DNA of 64,000 bases from JAFDZO01 sp044226845 (GCA_044226845.1 JBGAGG010000017.1:41157-105156); one strand, 5' to 3'; positions 46,765-56,169 are shown, counted from the first letter of the stretch. Made by a program: numbers and translations. Notes: generated by a model not told the origin, from the sequence alone.

Positions 46765-47187
46765 CTAAGAATTTTCTTCAGTCTTATATGTTTTTATTGT
46801 AAAAAGATGAATAGTTACTGCCGAAGCAATAATAATAAGCAGAATAGAAATGTAAAGGAAAGATTCAGTATTTCTGATTGTGTAAATAGAGAACAGAATG
46901 GATGCCCACAGAAATATTGTTGAAAATAGTTTTACTGATAGAGGTGTGCCTTTTTTATCTTTGTAGTTTTTAAGGTGCCTGCCAAAGAATTTATTGGTAT
47001 GCAGCCAATTGTAAAAACGCGGTGAACTTTTTGCGTAACAGCCTGCTGCTAGCAGAAGGAATACTGTAGTCGGCATTAAGGGTAAAATCATGCCAAGAAT
47101 TCCCAGCCCGACAAACGAATGTCCGGCTACAACTAATGCATTTTTATTAAATTTACTTAATTCTTTTTTTCCTTTTTCGTTTTCCAA
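46765..47187 (-). CDS. DUF454 (YbaN-like) inner membrane protein
   Basis: The 140-residue protein has three to four hydrophobic helices and the YbaN/DUF454 signature GLGILGMILPLMPTTVFLLL followed by AAGCYAKSSPRFYNWLHTN and FGRHLKNYKDKKG. The family is widespread and of unknown function. It is a single gene on the minus strand, without clear coupling to neighbours. Confidence 0.9.
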   Translation of the reverse strand: MENEKGKKELSKFNKNALVVAGHSFVGLGILGMILPLMPTTVFLLLAAGCYAKSSPRFYNWLHTNKFFGRHLKNYKDKKGTPLSVKLFSTIFLWASILFSIYTIRNTESFLYISILLIIIASAVTIHLFTIKTYKTEENS

Positions 47188-47314
47188 GCCTGAAAAAATT
47201 ATTTTATAAAAATAAGCATCCTGATCAATTTAATAACTTCATTTATTTAGTATCAAAACACAACGTGCTATAATGTGAACAAAAGTAGGAGCTTTCTAGT
47301 TTGTTTTCAGGCAT

Positions 47315-47357
47315 AAAAAAAAAGCGGGATTAACTTATTTCAGCTAATCCCGCTTTT
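47315..47357 (-). terminator. Terminator after the propeller gene
   Basis: AAAAGCGGGATTA (47320-47332) and TAATCCCGCTTTT (47345-47357) form a perfect 13-bp stem, and on the minus strand nine T residues overlap and follow it. It lies 25 bases past the stop at 47382. Confidence 0.95.
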
Positions 47358-47381
47358 ATAAAAACCTATATTTTTTAAATT

Positions 47382-49296
47382 TTATCTTATCAACATCATC
47401 TTTTTTGTATCAACAAAATCATCCGTTATCAGTTTATAGAAGTAAATTCCACTTGAAAGCTTCGAAGCATCAAAACTTACTTCATACGTTCCAGGTGTAA
47501 ATTTATTATTTACTAAAGTTGCAACTTCTTTACCTAGCACATCAAAAACCGTGATGTTTATATTCTTTGCTGAGACTACTTCAAATCTAATTTTTGTTTC
47601 CGGATTGAAAGGATTCGGATAATTCTGATGCAGCACAAAATCTTTTGAAACACTCGTTCCTATATTCTGTATTCCTACTCTATCTAAAGGATTTAAAGTA
47701 AAGACTAAATTATTTATTGTGAAATTATTTCCTGAAGATAAAGTTACATTTGCCGATGCTGACGTGTACCCGACTCTGTTTACAATAATATCATAATTAC
47801 CCGGGGGCAATGCTGCCATACCGTAAGCTTCGTTATTATCACTTACTGAAAAGCTTCTGTACAATGTACCCTGCTTTGCGTAGATAATTGTTTTCGATTT
47901 GAACTGTAAACCGTTTCCGTTCAACAATCCTGCCGGTAAATAATTCAATATTGCGCTGCCGCTTATTAAGCCTGTTGACATTACAGGAGTTGCCGGTATA
48001 ACGTCAATATTTATATTAGAAACATTTCCACCTACATATACTCTCTTAGAATTCTGCCATGAAACAGTTGATGGGAAATAAGTCGGTACAAAGTCTTGTA
48101 CTAAATCATTAGGAAATGCTAGAACATCTACCGTATCATTACGTGTTCTTATTAAATTAAAAGTACCATTTACTTGAATAATAGTACTATCTATTGAAAG
48201 CACTTCTCTTGTATATAGATCTAAACGTATAGCTTTTACTTTTCCACCAGTCACAGGTAAACCTGAACCTGAATATCTTACTGTACCAGAGATTGTATAA
48301 GTATTAAGTGTTTCCCATTTTGCAATTCCTTTTGCAGGTCTGCCGCCTGCATATGCAAATTCACCGCCTGCATATAAAGTTGAATCAACTACCAGTAAAG
48401 AATTAACTTTATCACTCATACCTGTACTGAATGTTGACCATACAGAACCATTCCATCGTGAAATTCTGTTACAATACAAACTGTTGCCTGAACCTGCAAA
48501 TTTATGCTGACCGCCGACAACTAATTGTCCTTTTAAAGTATCTATTGCATAAATTCTGTCTTCTACTCCGCCGCCGACACTTACCCAATTTGCTCCATCA
48601 AATTTTGCAAGATAATCTGCATTTACACCTCCGCCATTAGTAAATCTTCCTCCGGCATATAATTGATTATTATAAATCGCCAGAGAAAATATTCTTTCAT
48701 TAAACGTTGCTGAACTTACTGCGCTCCAGCTAGCACCGTCCCATTTTGCAATTTTACTTGCTGGGATTCCACTTGCATTATCAAATCTGCCTGCAGCATA
48801 GACGTTTGAACCCTGCACTGCAAAAGCATATACATCTCTGTCTACTCCCTGTGCGCATTGTCTCCACATTGTTCCGTCCCAGTAACCTACATTATTTAAA
48901 ATTGTTGCCTGTGCGCTGGTAAATTTTCCGCCTACATACAAAAGTCCTGCATAAACCGTCAAAGCTCTTACTTCATCATTAACTCCGTTATTAAGTTGCG
49001 ACCAGCTGCTTCCATTCCATTTTGCAATTCGGGAAACAGGTGATGAACCGGATTGAGTAAAAGCTCCTCCTGCATATAATTCATTATTGTATACTGCTAA
49101 AGCATAGACAGTATCATTCAAACCTTCACCTAAAGGCAGCCACGTGCTTCCGTTCCAGGCCGCAATATTAGGCTTTCCTGCAACAGTAAATCCGCCCGCT
49201 GCAATTATTTTATTATCAAATTTTACTATCGCATTCACGTTTCCGTTTAATCCTGTTCCGAGGGAATTCCATTAAATATACTTTTTTCATCTTCAT
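47382..49296 (-). pseudogene. T9SS-sorted beta-propeller-like repeat protein, broken just after its start
   Basis: The long frame (from a GTG at 49238, 618 residues) contains about seven repeats of some 47 residues with the pattern W-(N/D)-G-x-x-W, V-x-A-L, (L/V)-Y-x-G-G-x-F, likely forming a beta-propeller, then a carboxypeptidase-regulatory-like domain (SGTVRYSGSGLPVTGGKV) and a T9SS tail (HQNYPNPFNPETKIRFEV to SSGIYFYKLI). The frame stays coding up to 49270 (WNSLGTGLNGNV, the end of a repeat) but then meets a stop. The natural start, ATG at 49296 overlapping the regulator stop (ATGA), reads MKMKKVYL, the opening of a signal peptide, and then goes out of frame. The signal peptide and first repeat have been lost by a deletion. 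Real decay and assembly collapse within repeats are both possible. Confidence 0.85.
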
Positions 49297-50054
49297 TTAG
49301 ATTTCAAATTTTTAAATTCATCTATGGTATATCCGTTGTCCCAATATAAATCAAATAATTCAACCATATATGAGACAAAATTTTTATTTCTTATTATTAC
49401 ATCAGTTCGATTATTTTTAGGTATGGTTAAATCTGTTAGACTCAAAAAAATGATTTCCCTATCAAATATTGCTAAATTTTGAGGTACCTTTTTAGCCAAT
49501 TTGATTTTTTCTCCCTGTTTTTCAAAAGATACCAACAATTCTATTAAATCTTCCTTTGTTACATCGACCCATTTATTATATTTCTCTAATTTGAAATTTG
49601 TAGTCGCTTCATAAATACTACGAATTTTGCCACCCTTTTTGAAGAAATTTATTACCACTTCATCTAAATCAGGAGACACATGTGCTTCCATTCTATTCAT
49701 AAGAAGCATTTCCTTTTCAGAATTTTTAAGAAGTTCTATAAATTTAGTAACCCTGTATCTGTTATAACCTTTTATAAGCTCAACATCAACTTTATTCTCT
49801 GATGGTTCATTAGCTTTATACAATTCCTTCAAACTTCCGAATGAACTTTTTAGTTCACTTAGTTTTTTGTTATGTACCGTTTTCAAATCATCTTCTATCT
49901 TCCCTTCAATAATATCAGGATCGATCATTTCATATCGGAGTTTCGTCGAGGTTTGTATTTCATTGCAAAAACCTTTTTCTGCAAATGACTTCAGGATATC
50001 ATAGACCGACGTCCGGGGAATATTAGCTTTCTCGGCAATTTCTGCAGCCGTCAT
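49293..50054 (-). CDS. TrmB-family transcriptional regulator, slightly short at the N-terminus
   Basis: The 253-residue protein has an HTH (TAAEIAEKANIPRTSVYDIL, then KGFCNEIQTSTKLRYE), a coiled linker (NKKLSELKSSFGSLKELYK) and a PLD-like C-terminal domain (DVELIKGYNRYRVTKFIELL, FFKKGGKIRSIYEATTN). This is the TrmB plan of sugar- or metabolite-responsive regulators, common in archaea and rarer in bacteria. Family members have about 20 more residues (helix 1) before TAAEIA. Upstream codons in frame (IKNRSPRN) look like the missing part, but no ATG is present before a TAA stop, so either the start is unusual or the gene has lost its 5' end. Its stop overlaps the start of the T9SS gene (ATGA), so they form an operon. 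A palindrome at the promoter suggests autoregulation. Confidence 0.82.
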   Translation of the reverse strand: MTAAEIAEKANIPRTSVYDILKSFAEKGFCNEIQTSTKLRYEMIDPDIIEGKIEDDLKTVHNKKLSELKSSFGSLKELYKANEPSENKVDVELIKGYNRYRVTKFIELLKNSEKEMLLMNRMEAHVSPDLDEVVINFFKKGGKIRSIYEATTNFKLEKYNKWVDVTKEDLIELLVSFEKQGEKIKLAKKVPQNLAIFDREIIFLSLTDLTIPKNNRTDVIIRNKNFVSYMVELFDLYWDNGYTIDEFKNLKSK

Positions 50055-50077
50055 ATTTCGTGGGGAACGATTTTTAA

Positions 50078-50103
50078 TTTGTCGTAGTTACTGCTACAAC
50101 AAA
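50078..50103. promoter_or_regulatory. Operator-like palindrome in front of the TrmB-type regulator
   Basis: TTTGTCGTAG (50078-50087) and CTACAACAAA (50094-50103) are inverted repeats matching at 9 of 10 positions with a 6-base centre. It starts right at the -10 element and covers the expected transcription start, so bound protein would block initiation. The regulator encoded next is the obvious candidate ligand-controlled repressor. Confidence 0.7.
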
Positions 50104-50129
50104 TTATAGAGAATAGATTTGAATGTCAA
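50103..50129 (-). promoter_or_regulatory. Promoter of the TrmB-T9SS operon
   Basis: On the minus strand TTGACA (50124-50129) and TATAAT (50103-50108) are both perfect consensus boxes with a 15-base spacer, slightly shorter than the usual 17. The start codon at 50054 lies about 50 bases downstream. The perfect boxes stand out in this AT-rich sequence. Confidence 0.65.
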
Positions 50130-50161
50130 GTATTAAAATTGAGGCAGGTAAACCTAAAGAT

Positions 50162-51403
50162 TTATTTATATATAATATACTTATCCCGCAGACTTTTAAA
50201 AACATCTAAATTTTTCTGATAAGAAGAAACAATTTCATTCAAAGAACTATTACCATTAACCATATTTCTGAACGATTTAGTTCCTGCCAGCTTATCTATA
50301 AAATTGTCCTTTCGCCAGCTGAACCCCGGGAATAACTTTTTTGCAGAGATTAAAATTGCAATTGCCGTTTCAACAGGCTCAAAAGATTTTATATCCTGAA
50401 CGTTTATATAAACTCCCTCGCACTGCTCTCCGACATATTTAGGCGGATTAGACGGGCTTGTTATAGAGCTCGGCACATAACTTCTTTTCTCGAATTTAAC
50501 TCCCGGAAGATTGTACTGCTCCAGTTCACTAATCAGTTTATCTGCATCAACATACGGCGCGCCGATATATTCAAAAGGCTTATCCGTTCCTCGTCCTTCA
50601 GACATATTCGTTCCTTCAAATATACATGTTCCTGTATAACATACTGCAGAGCTTGGAAAATAAATACTCGGCGAAGGATTCACCCATTTTATATTTAAGT
50701 CAGTATAGTTTGTGTTTCTTGTATAGCCATTCATCTGCACGACTTCAAGATTAAGTTTGCCTCCAAAATAATAATCATTTAAAAAATTCGAAAGCTCGCC
50801 GCATGTTAATCCGTACGAAATAGGAACGTCAAGCAATCCGACAAAAGATTTACAATCTTCTTCCAGCATAAAACCGTCTACATAATTAAGATTTATCATT
50901 GAAGGCCTGTCACATACAATAAACTTCGTATTTGAATTGACCGCTGCCTCCATACAATAATACAGAGTATTCACATACGTATAAAACCTTGCGCCGACAT
51001 CCTGAATATCGTAAACTAATACATCAACATCATTTAAATCACCTGATGACGGTTTCTTTTTATTGCCATATAATGAAACAACATTTATTCCCGTCTGCGT
51101 ATCCACATAATTTCCTGTGTTATCATCTCCTCTGAATCCATGCTCAGGGCTGAATATCTTCACAATGTTAGCTTTATTTTTTAATGCATCTATAATGAGT
51201 GTGCCTTCTGATGTAATACCGCTTTGATTTGTAATAATTCCCACTCTGTTGTCTTTCAGAAAATTCAATTTTTCCGTTAAAAGCACTTCATTGCCTAGTT
51301 TAAAATCAACCGGATTAGTCTTTTGTGCCAAAGAAATATTATCATAGGAAGTATTAAAACCTGTGAAGAATATAAACGTTAGAATGAAAACGGAAATTTT
51401 CAT
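50162..51403 (-). CDS. Exo-beta-N-acetylmuramidase NamZ family (DUF1343)
   Basis: The 413-residue protein has a signal peptide (MKISVFILTFIFFTGFNTSY) and the DUF1343 pattern: DNRVGIITNQSGITSEGT, FSPEHGFRGDDNTG, VLVYDIQDVGARFYTYVNTL, CDRPSMINLNYVDGFML, ISYGLTCGEL, and FEGTNMSEGRGTDKPFEYIG. NamZ cleaves N-acetylmuramic acid from peptidoglycan fragments in the periplasm, part of cell-wall recycling. The acidic residues EH, EGTN and EGRG form the active site. A terminator-like hairpin at 51434-51463 lies between pepA and this gene, so it probably has its own promoter within 51404-51433. Confidence 0.92.
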   Translation of the reverse strand: MKISVFILTFIFFTGFNTSYDNISLAQKTNPVDFKLGNEVLLTEKLNFLKDNRVGIITNQSGITSEGTLIIDALKNKANIVKIFSPEHGFRGDDNTGNYVDTQTGINVVSLYGNKKKPSSGDLNDVDVLVYDIQDVGARFYTYVNTLYYCMEAAVNSNTKFIVCDRPSMINLNYVDGFMLEEDCKSFVGLLDVPISYGLTCGELSNFLNDYYFGGKLNLEVVQMNGYTRNTNYTDLNIKWVNPSPSIYFPSSAVCYTGTCIFEGTNMSEGRGTDKPFEYIGAPYVDADKLISELEQYNLPGVKFEKRSYVPSSITSPSNPPKYVGEQCEGVYINVQDIKSFEPVETAIAILISAKKLFPGFSWRKDNFIDKLAGTKSFRNMVNGNSSLNEIVSSYQKNLDVFKSLRDKYIIYK

Positions 51404-51433
51404 AGGAGAATTTTTATGGAGAGAATAAAATAA

Positions 51434-51463
51434 TTCTGCTCCGTTATTTCTATCGGAGCAGAA
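51434..51463 (-). terminator. Hairpin between pepA and namZ
   Basis: TTCTGCTCCG (51434-51443) and CGGAGCAGAA (51454-51463) form a perfect 10-bp stem with a 10-base loop. On the minus strand the tail is TTATTTTATT, a weak T-tract, so it is a plausible terminator of the upstream operon ending in pepA. Confidence 0.75.
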
Positions 51464-51470
51464 AATATAT

Positions 51471-52973
51471 TTATGAATATTTTTTTCTTAAATAATGAGT
51501 TACTAATCTTACACCTACACCTGTTGCATATTTAGGAGTATATTCACTTGCTGAATTGCTCATTGCTGTTCCTGCAATATCCAAGTGAATCCAAGGATAA
51601 CCGTTAACAAATCTTTTTAAGAACATACCTCCGACAATCGTTCCGGCAGTTCTTGCAGGTGTTCCCATATTGCTCATATCAGCCTGGTCAGTATCGATCA
51701 GTTTATCGTATTCATCCCACGTAGGAAGCTCCCACACTCTTTCAAATGTTGCCTGACCTGCATCTAGAATATCTTTTGTAAGTTCAGCATTATTTGACAT
51801 TGCAGTTGTAACAAAATGACCAAGAGCTACTACTGTTGCACCGGTTAAAGTTGCCAGATCAATTATACATTTCGGTTTAAATTCAGTTGCATAACTGATT
51901 GCATCCGCAAGAATAACTCTCCCTTCTGCATCTGTATTTCCGACTTCAACCGTTTTCCCGCTGTATGTTTTTATAATATCTCCGGGCTTTATTGCATTCC
52001 CGCCCGGCATATTTTCAACTGAAGGAATAAGTCCTACTAAATTTACTTTTAATTTTAACTGTGTAACTGCTTCGAATATTCCGATAACTGCAGCGGAGCC
52101 GCACATATCCATTTTCATTGCTTCCATACCTGCAGCAGGCTTTATAGATATACCGCCTGAATCAAATGTAACACCTTTACCTACTACGCATACCGGCGCA
52201 TCGCCTTTTTTTCCGCCGTTGTACTTCATCTCAATGAGATACGGATTATTTTTGCTTCCCTTTCCAATTCCTATAATACCGCCCATACCCATCTTCTTTA
52301 GTTCAGTCATACCGAATGCTCTTACTGAGTATCCTCTTTCTTTACCTAATTTTTTTATTCTGTTCGCTAACTCTTCTGGGAATAAAACATTAGAAGGTTC
52401 ATTGCCAAAATCTCTGGCGCAAAGAACTGCTTTGCCGATTATGCTACCTTTTCTTATTCCATCGTCAATTTGTTTTGCAAAATTTTTGAGATTGTTTGTG
52501 GAAGAGAAAAATGCAATCTCTTCAATTTTTATTTTTTTCTCTTTATTAGTTGTGAGATATTTATCAAAAGCATATAATGCCATTAAACAAGCTTCAGTCT
52601 GAACTTTTGCAATAATATCAATAGGTCTTTTTAATGACTCATCCTGAACTATTTCAACAGCTACTTTTTTAATTTTATACTCATTGGCTTTTTTAACTGC
52701 TCTTGCGCATGCCTTTCTTACTTTCTCAAGTGTAAGTTCATCTTTTTTGCCAAGCCCGGCAAGAATTATCCTTTTATCATTTGAATAGATTAATTCAACT
52801 TCAGTATCCTTACCTGAAAAATCTTCAAGAGTAATTCCGAGGATTTCTGTATTTAACGAATCTGCTATATGTTTCAGCTCTGCGTTAAATAAATTTTTAT
52901 CCTCATAACAAAGAAAAACAAATGCATCTGTTTTTATTTTATTTGCAGGATTTTTATCAAATGTAATTTTCAT
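51471..52973 (-). CDS. pepA: Leucyl aminopeptidase (M17 family)
   Basis: The 500-residue cytosolic metalloprotease removes N-terminal amino acids. The C-terminal catalytic domain has VGKGVTFDSGGISIKPA, MKMDMCGSAAVIG and the family signature NTDAEGRVILADAISYA, with the Lys, Asp and Glu ligands for two metal ions, then LATLTGATVVALG. The N-terminal 170 residues form the smaller domain. It is full length and is the last gene of the run that starts at 58088. Confidence 0.97.
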   Translation of the reverse strand: MKITFDKNPANKIKTDAFVFLCYEDKNLFNAELKHIADSLNTEILGITLEDFSGKDTEVELIYSNDKRIILAGLGKKDELTLEKVRKACARAVKKANEYKIKKVAVEIVQDESLKRPIDIIAKVQTEACLMALYAFDKYLTTNKEKKIKIEEIAFFSSTNNLKNFAKQIDDGIRKGSIIGKAVLCARDFGNEPSNVLFPEELANRIKKLGKERGYSVRAFGMTELKKMGMGGIIGIGKGSKNNPYLIEMKYNGGKKGDAPVCVVGKGVTFDSGGISIKPAAGMEAMKMDMCGSAAVIGIFEAVTQLKLKVNLVGLIPSVENMPGGNAIKPGDIIKTYSGKTVEVGNTDAEGRVILADAISYATEFKPKCIIDLATLTGATVVALGHFVTTAMSNNAELTKDILDAGQATFERVWELPTWDEYDKLIDTDQADMSNMGTPARTAGTIVGGMFLKRFVNGYPWIHLDIAGTAMSNSASEYTPKYATGVGVRLVTHYLRKKYS

Positions 52974-53018
52974 TTTGTTAAGTTTTACTTTCCCCTATAG
53001 TGAATTTAATTTATAATG

Positions 53019-54008
53019 CTATTGTATGTATTTATCTTTCAAAGCTAATATTCTTTCCTTTACCTGTTCAAGATTCATATCATAAATCCTTGCCCCTGAA
53101 GCGTTCTTATGTCCGCCGCCGTTGAATTCTTTTGCAAAGCCGTTCATATCTATATTGCCTTTTGAGCGGAATGAAAGCTTAATTCCGACTTTCAATTCAA
53201 CTACAACTATTCCTGCTCTTACTTTATCGATATCCATCGTATATCCTGAAAGACCTTCCATATCGTCTTCAGCCAGATTAAGTTCGTCAAAATCTTTTCG
53301 TGTTACATACCCCAAACAAAGTTTACCTTCATTAAAAAATTCAAGACCTTCAATAAATCTTGCGATAAGCTTTAACTTCTTTAAGCTTGTATTGCCAAAA
53401 ATCTTATCATAAATTTCTACCGGGTCAGCGCCTCTTTTAATAAGCTCAGCAGCAGTAGAAAATGTTTTTGCATCCGTACGGGGAAAACGAAATCCTCCCG
53501 TATCAGTCATCATTCCTGTGTACAATAGTGTTGCAATTTTATCATCGATTAAACTCTCATCAATAGAAGTATAAAAATCATAAAGCAGCTGGCAGTTTGC
53601 AGGGTAACTAGTATCGGATATATATACTGTAAAATCCTTATCATTAATTCCCATGTGGTGGTCAATACAAACTTTAGGCTTAAGAGAGTTTCTTAAAATG
53701 CTTTCCATGGATTTTGTTCTTGAATACTCATTTGTATCCATTACCAAAATCAAATCACAATCATTTATTATTTTTTCATTTTCTTCCTGATTATCTGAAA
53801 AAACTTTTATAATGCCGGGGTCAAGAAATTTAAAATTTGAGGGTGTCGGGGAATGATTAATTACTACAGGGTTTTTATTTTTCTTTTTAAGAAAATAATA
53901 CATCGACATTACACTTCCTATTGCATCTCCATCAGGAACTAAGTGCGTAGTTATGACAATGTTGTTATACTTATTTATTACTTCGTAAACTTCTTTAAAG
54001 CTGTTCAA
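53019..54008 (-). CDS. DHH/DHHA1 phosphoesterase (NrnA-like oligoribonuclease/pAp phosphatase)
   Basis: The 329-residue protein has a DHH domain: VITTHLVPDGDAIGSVMSMY (first metal motif), LVMDTNEYSRT, VCIDHHMGINDKDF (DHH motif) and a DHHA1 tail with NGFAKEFNGGGHKNASGARI (GGGH motif). NrnA degrades nano-RNAs and dephosphorylates pAp. It is 3 bases downstream of panB and 45 upstream of pepA. The order suggests a housekeeping transcript. Confidence 0.95.
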   Translation of the reverse strand: MNSFKEVYEVINKYNNIVITTHLVPDGDAIGSVMSMYYFLKKKNKNPVVINHSPTPSNFKFLDPGIIKVFSDNQEENEKIINDCDLILVMDTNEYSRTKSMESILRNSLKPKVCIDHHMGINDKDFTVYISDTSYPANCQLLYDFYTSIDESLIDDKIATLLYTGMMTDTGGFRFPRTDAKTFSTAAELIKRGADPVEIYDKIFGNTSLKKLKLIARFIEGLEFFNEGKLCLGYVTRKDFDELNLAEDDMEGLSGYTMDIDKVRAGIVVVELKVGIKLSFRSKGNIDMNGFAKEFNGGGHKNASGARIYDMNLEQVKERILALKDKYIQ

Positions 54009-54011
54009 TCG

Positions 54012-54830
54012 TTAGTAACTTTCTTTCTCCGTTGGGAATTTATTTTCTTTAATATCTTTGCTGTATCTTCTGAATGCGTCTTTCATTTCTTTTGCAAGAT
54101 GCATATATCTTCTTACAAATCTTGGTTTAAAATCTTCTAACATTCCAAGCATATCATGGGTAACTAAAACCTGTCCGTCGCAGTCTGGTCCTGCTCCGAT
54201 ACCTATAGTCGGAATCTTCAGCGATTTCGAAATTGATTTACCTAATGCAGCAGGGACTTTCTCAAGTACAAGTCCGAAACAACCGGCCTTCTCTAATAAC
54301 AGAGCATCTCTTTTAATTGCTTCAGCTTCAGCTCTTTCCACGCCTCTTGTTTTATAACTTCCAAATTTATTTATCGATTGCGGAGTTAAACCCAGGTGAC
54401 CCATCACAGGAATTCCAATCTCTACAATTCTTCTTATTGTCTCTATTAAGTATTTTCCACCTTCCATTTTTACGGCATCACACCCTGTTTCTTTCATAAG
54501 TCTTCCTGCGTTTCTTATTGCTTCTTCGGGTCCGATTTGATAACTCATAAATGGCATATCGGCAACAACAAGCGCATTATTAACTGCCTTCTTCACCATA
54601 TTTGTATGATAAATAATCTGTTCAAGCGTAACAGGCAAAGTTGTTTCATTCCCCTGAATAACGTTACCGAGTGAATCTCCTACCAGTATCATTTCTATTC
54701 CTGCCTCGTCAAGAAATTTAGCAGTGAGATAATCGTATGCAGTGAGCATTGTGATTTTTTCTTTCTTCTTTTTCCTTTCGAGTAAAACTTTTGTCGTAAT
54801 GTGTTTTGATACGTCTTTGCCGCTTTGCAT
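54012..54830 (-). CDS. panB: 3-methyl-2-oxobutanoate hydroxymethyltransferase
   Basis: The 272-residue enzyme makes ketopantoate from 2-oxoisovalerate and methylene-THF, the first step to pantothenate and CoA. It shows KITMLTAYDYLTAKFLDEAG, ILVGDSLGNVIQGNETTLPV, CDAVKMEGGKYLIETI, MGHLGLTPQSINKFGSYK, and VLEKVPAALGKSIS followed by GIGAGPDCDGQVLVTHDMLG with the metal and substrate residues. No other pan gene is in the window. Confidence 0.97.
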   Translation of the reverse strand: MQSGKDVSKHITTKVLLERKKKKEKITMLTAYDYLTAKFLDEAGIEMILVGDSLGNVIQGNETTLPVTLEQIIYHTNMVKKAVNNALVVADMPFMSYQIGPEEAIRNAGRLMKETGCDAVKMEGGKYLIETIRRIVEIGIPVMGHLGLTPQSINKFGSYKTRGVERAEAEAIKRDALLLEKAGCFGLVLEKVPAALGKSISKSLKIPTIGIGAGPDCDGQVLVTHDMLGMLEDFKPRFVRRYMHLAKEMKDAFRRYSKDIKENKFPTEKESY

Positions 54831-54846
54831 TGGGGATTTATTTTAT

Positions 54847-55383
54847 TTAGTCTTTTTTAGGTTTCTTCGTTTCCTTTAAAAGCATATCTGAGTAAGAATT
54901 TTTTATAAATACATTTTCATCAAGTCCGAAGTGCTCAATCATATCTTTCATTTGTTTCTTTGCTTTCTCTAGCGAAGAAAAAATTACTTCAAACTCAAGA
55001 AATACACCCAGATTTTTTACTTTATCCAAATGGATTCTGATATTATCGTAAATGAATACTTCTCTTTTCTTAGAAACAACTACTAACTCTTCAAATAAAT
55101 TATCTAAAATTTCTTTCAGTTCGTTATGGTCTTTTGTACGTACCAGAAGATATTCGGATATTCTTTTGCTTTCCTCTTCAGGTCTGTCATAAAATATCAA
55201 ACTTCCGAAATTATTATTTATAATTCTTAATTTAAGTCTAGCCGTCTTAACTTTGTAGTAGTAATCTTTCTGCGCTTCGGCATATTGGTTCTGTGACTGG
55301 AATTTACCTCTCAGGGAAAGGGCTTTCTTCTTTATCTGGTTGTAGTTCTCGACGGGAAATTTTATTTCGTAATTTTTCGGCAT
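54847..55383 (-). CDS. CYTH-domain protein (class IV adenylate cyclase/thiamine triphosphatase fold)
   Basis: The 178-residue protein opens KNYEIKFPVENYNQIKKKAL, the CYTH signature with a reduced E-x-K form. ARLKLRIINNNFGSLIFYDR and VFIYDNIRIHLDKVKNLGVF are the usual basic and acidic strands of the tunnel, ending EFEVIFSSLEKAKKQM. The fold binds triphosphates such as ATP, thiamine triphosphate or polyphosphate with divalent metals; the substrate cannot be read. It is between panB and the lpxA-like genes with gaps of only 9-16 bases. Confidence 0.9.
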   Translation of the reverse strand: MPKNYEIKFPVENYNQIKKKALSLRGKFQSQNQYAEAQKDYYYKVKTARLKLRIINNNFGSLIFYDRPEEESKRISEYLLVRTKDHNELKEILDNLFEELVVVSKKREVFIYDNIRIHLDKVKNLGVFLEFEVIFSSLEKAKKQMKDMIEHFGLDENVFIKNSYSDMLLKETKKPKKD

Positions 55384-55392
55384 TATTTGCTT

Positions 55393-56166
55393 TTATCTAA
55401 TGATACCTCTTTTGCTTGAAGAAATAAAATTTAAAATATTTGAAATTTCATTTGTGATTTCTAATTCAGAATTAATTCTTTCAACTGCATCACTTACATT
55501 GTATTCAGAACCATAAATTAAATCGTAGGCTTTTCTGATATTATCAATCGCTTCATTTGAAAGTCCCCTTCTTCTTAATCCCACTTTATTCAGCCCTATA
55601 AATCTTGACGGCTCTCTTGAGACCATAATATAAGGAGGAACATCTTTAACCACTTTGATGCATGTGCCAACCATGCAATAGTCGCCGATCTTTACAAACT
55701 GATGTATACCTGTAAGCGCGCCTACGTTAACATAATTTCCTATGACTACATGCCCGCCGCAATTTGCGCTGTTTGTTAAAATCACATTATCCCCTATTAC
55801 ATTATCATGCGCTACATGGGAGAAATTCATAATGTAACAGTTCTTCCCTATCTTTGTTGTTTCAAGTGAACCGTTCTTTCCCGTCGTTCCTCTGCATAAT
55901 GTTGCAAGTTCTTTTACAATTGTCCCTTCGCCGATTTCACAAGTTGTCTTCTCGCCTTTGTAACCTAAATCATGCGGAGCGATACTTATTTGTGCTGAAG
56001 AATGTATTTTAACGCCGTCCGCAATTCTTGCACCGTTTGCAATATAAACATTATTTCCGACTTCTACATTATCCCCAATTATTACATCTTCTTCAATTAC
56101 TGTATAACTGCCTACGGTAAAATTATTTCCCACAACAGCCTTATCACTTATCTCAACGTTTTTCAT
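55393..56166 (-). CDS. LpxA-family UDP-N-acetylglucosamine O-acyltransferase, copy 2
   Basis: The 257-residue left-handed beta-helix protein has the catalytic His pair H117 and H120 in FSHVAHDNVIGDN, GHVVIGNYVNVGALTGIHQF and the C-terminal motif VGLRRRGLSNEAIDNIRKAY. LpxA attaches a 3-hydroxyacyl chain to UDP-GlcNAc, the first step in lipid A synthesis. It is 3 bases downstream of a second lpxA-like gene and has clearly diverged from it. One copy may be the housekeeping enzyme and the other may use a different sugar or acyl donor. Confidence 0.9.
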   Translation of the reverse strand: MKNVEISDKAVVGNNFTVGSYTVIEEDVIIGDNVEVGNNVYIANGARIADGVKIHSSAQISIAPHDLGYKGEKTTCEIGEGTIVKELATLCRGTTGKNGSLETTKIGKNCYIMNFSHVAHDNVIGDNVILTNSANCGGHVVIGNYVNVGALTGIHQFVKIGDYCMVGTCIKVVKDVPPYIMVSREPSRFIGLNKVGLRRRGLSNEAIDNIRKAYDLIYGSEYNVSDAVERINSELEITNEISNILNFISSSKRGIIR

Positions 56167-56169
56167 CAG

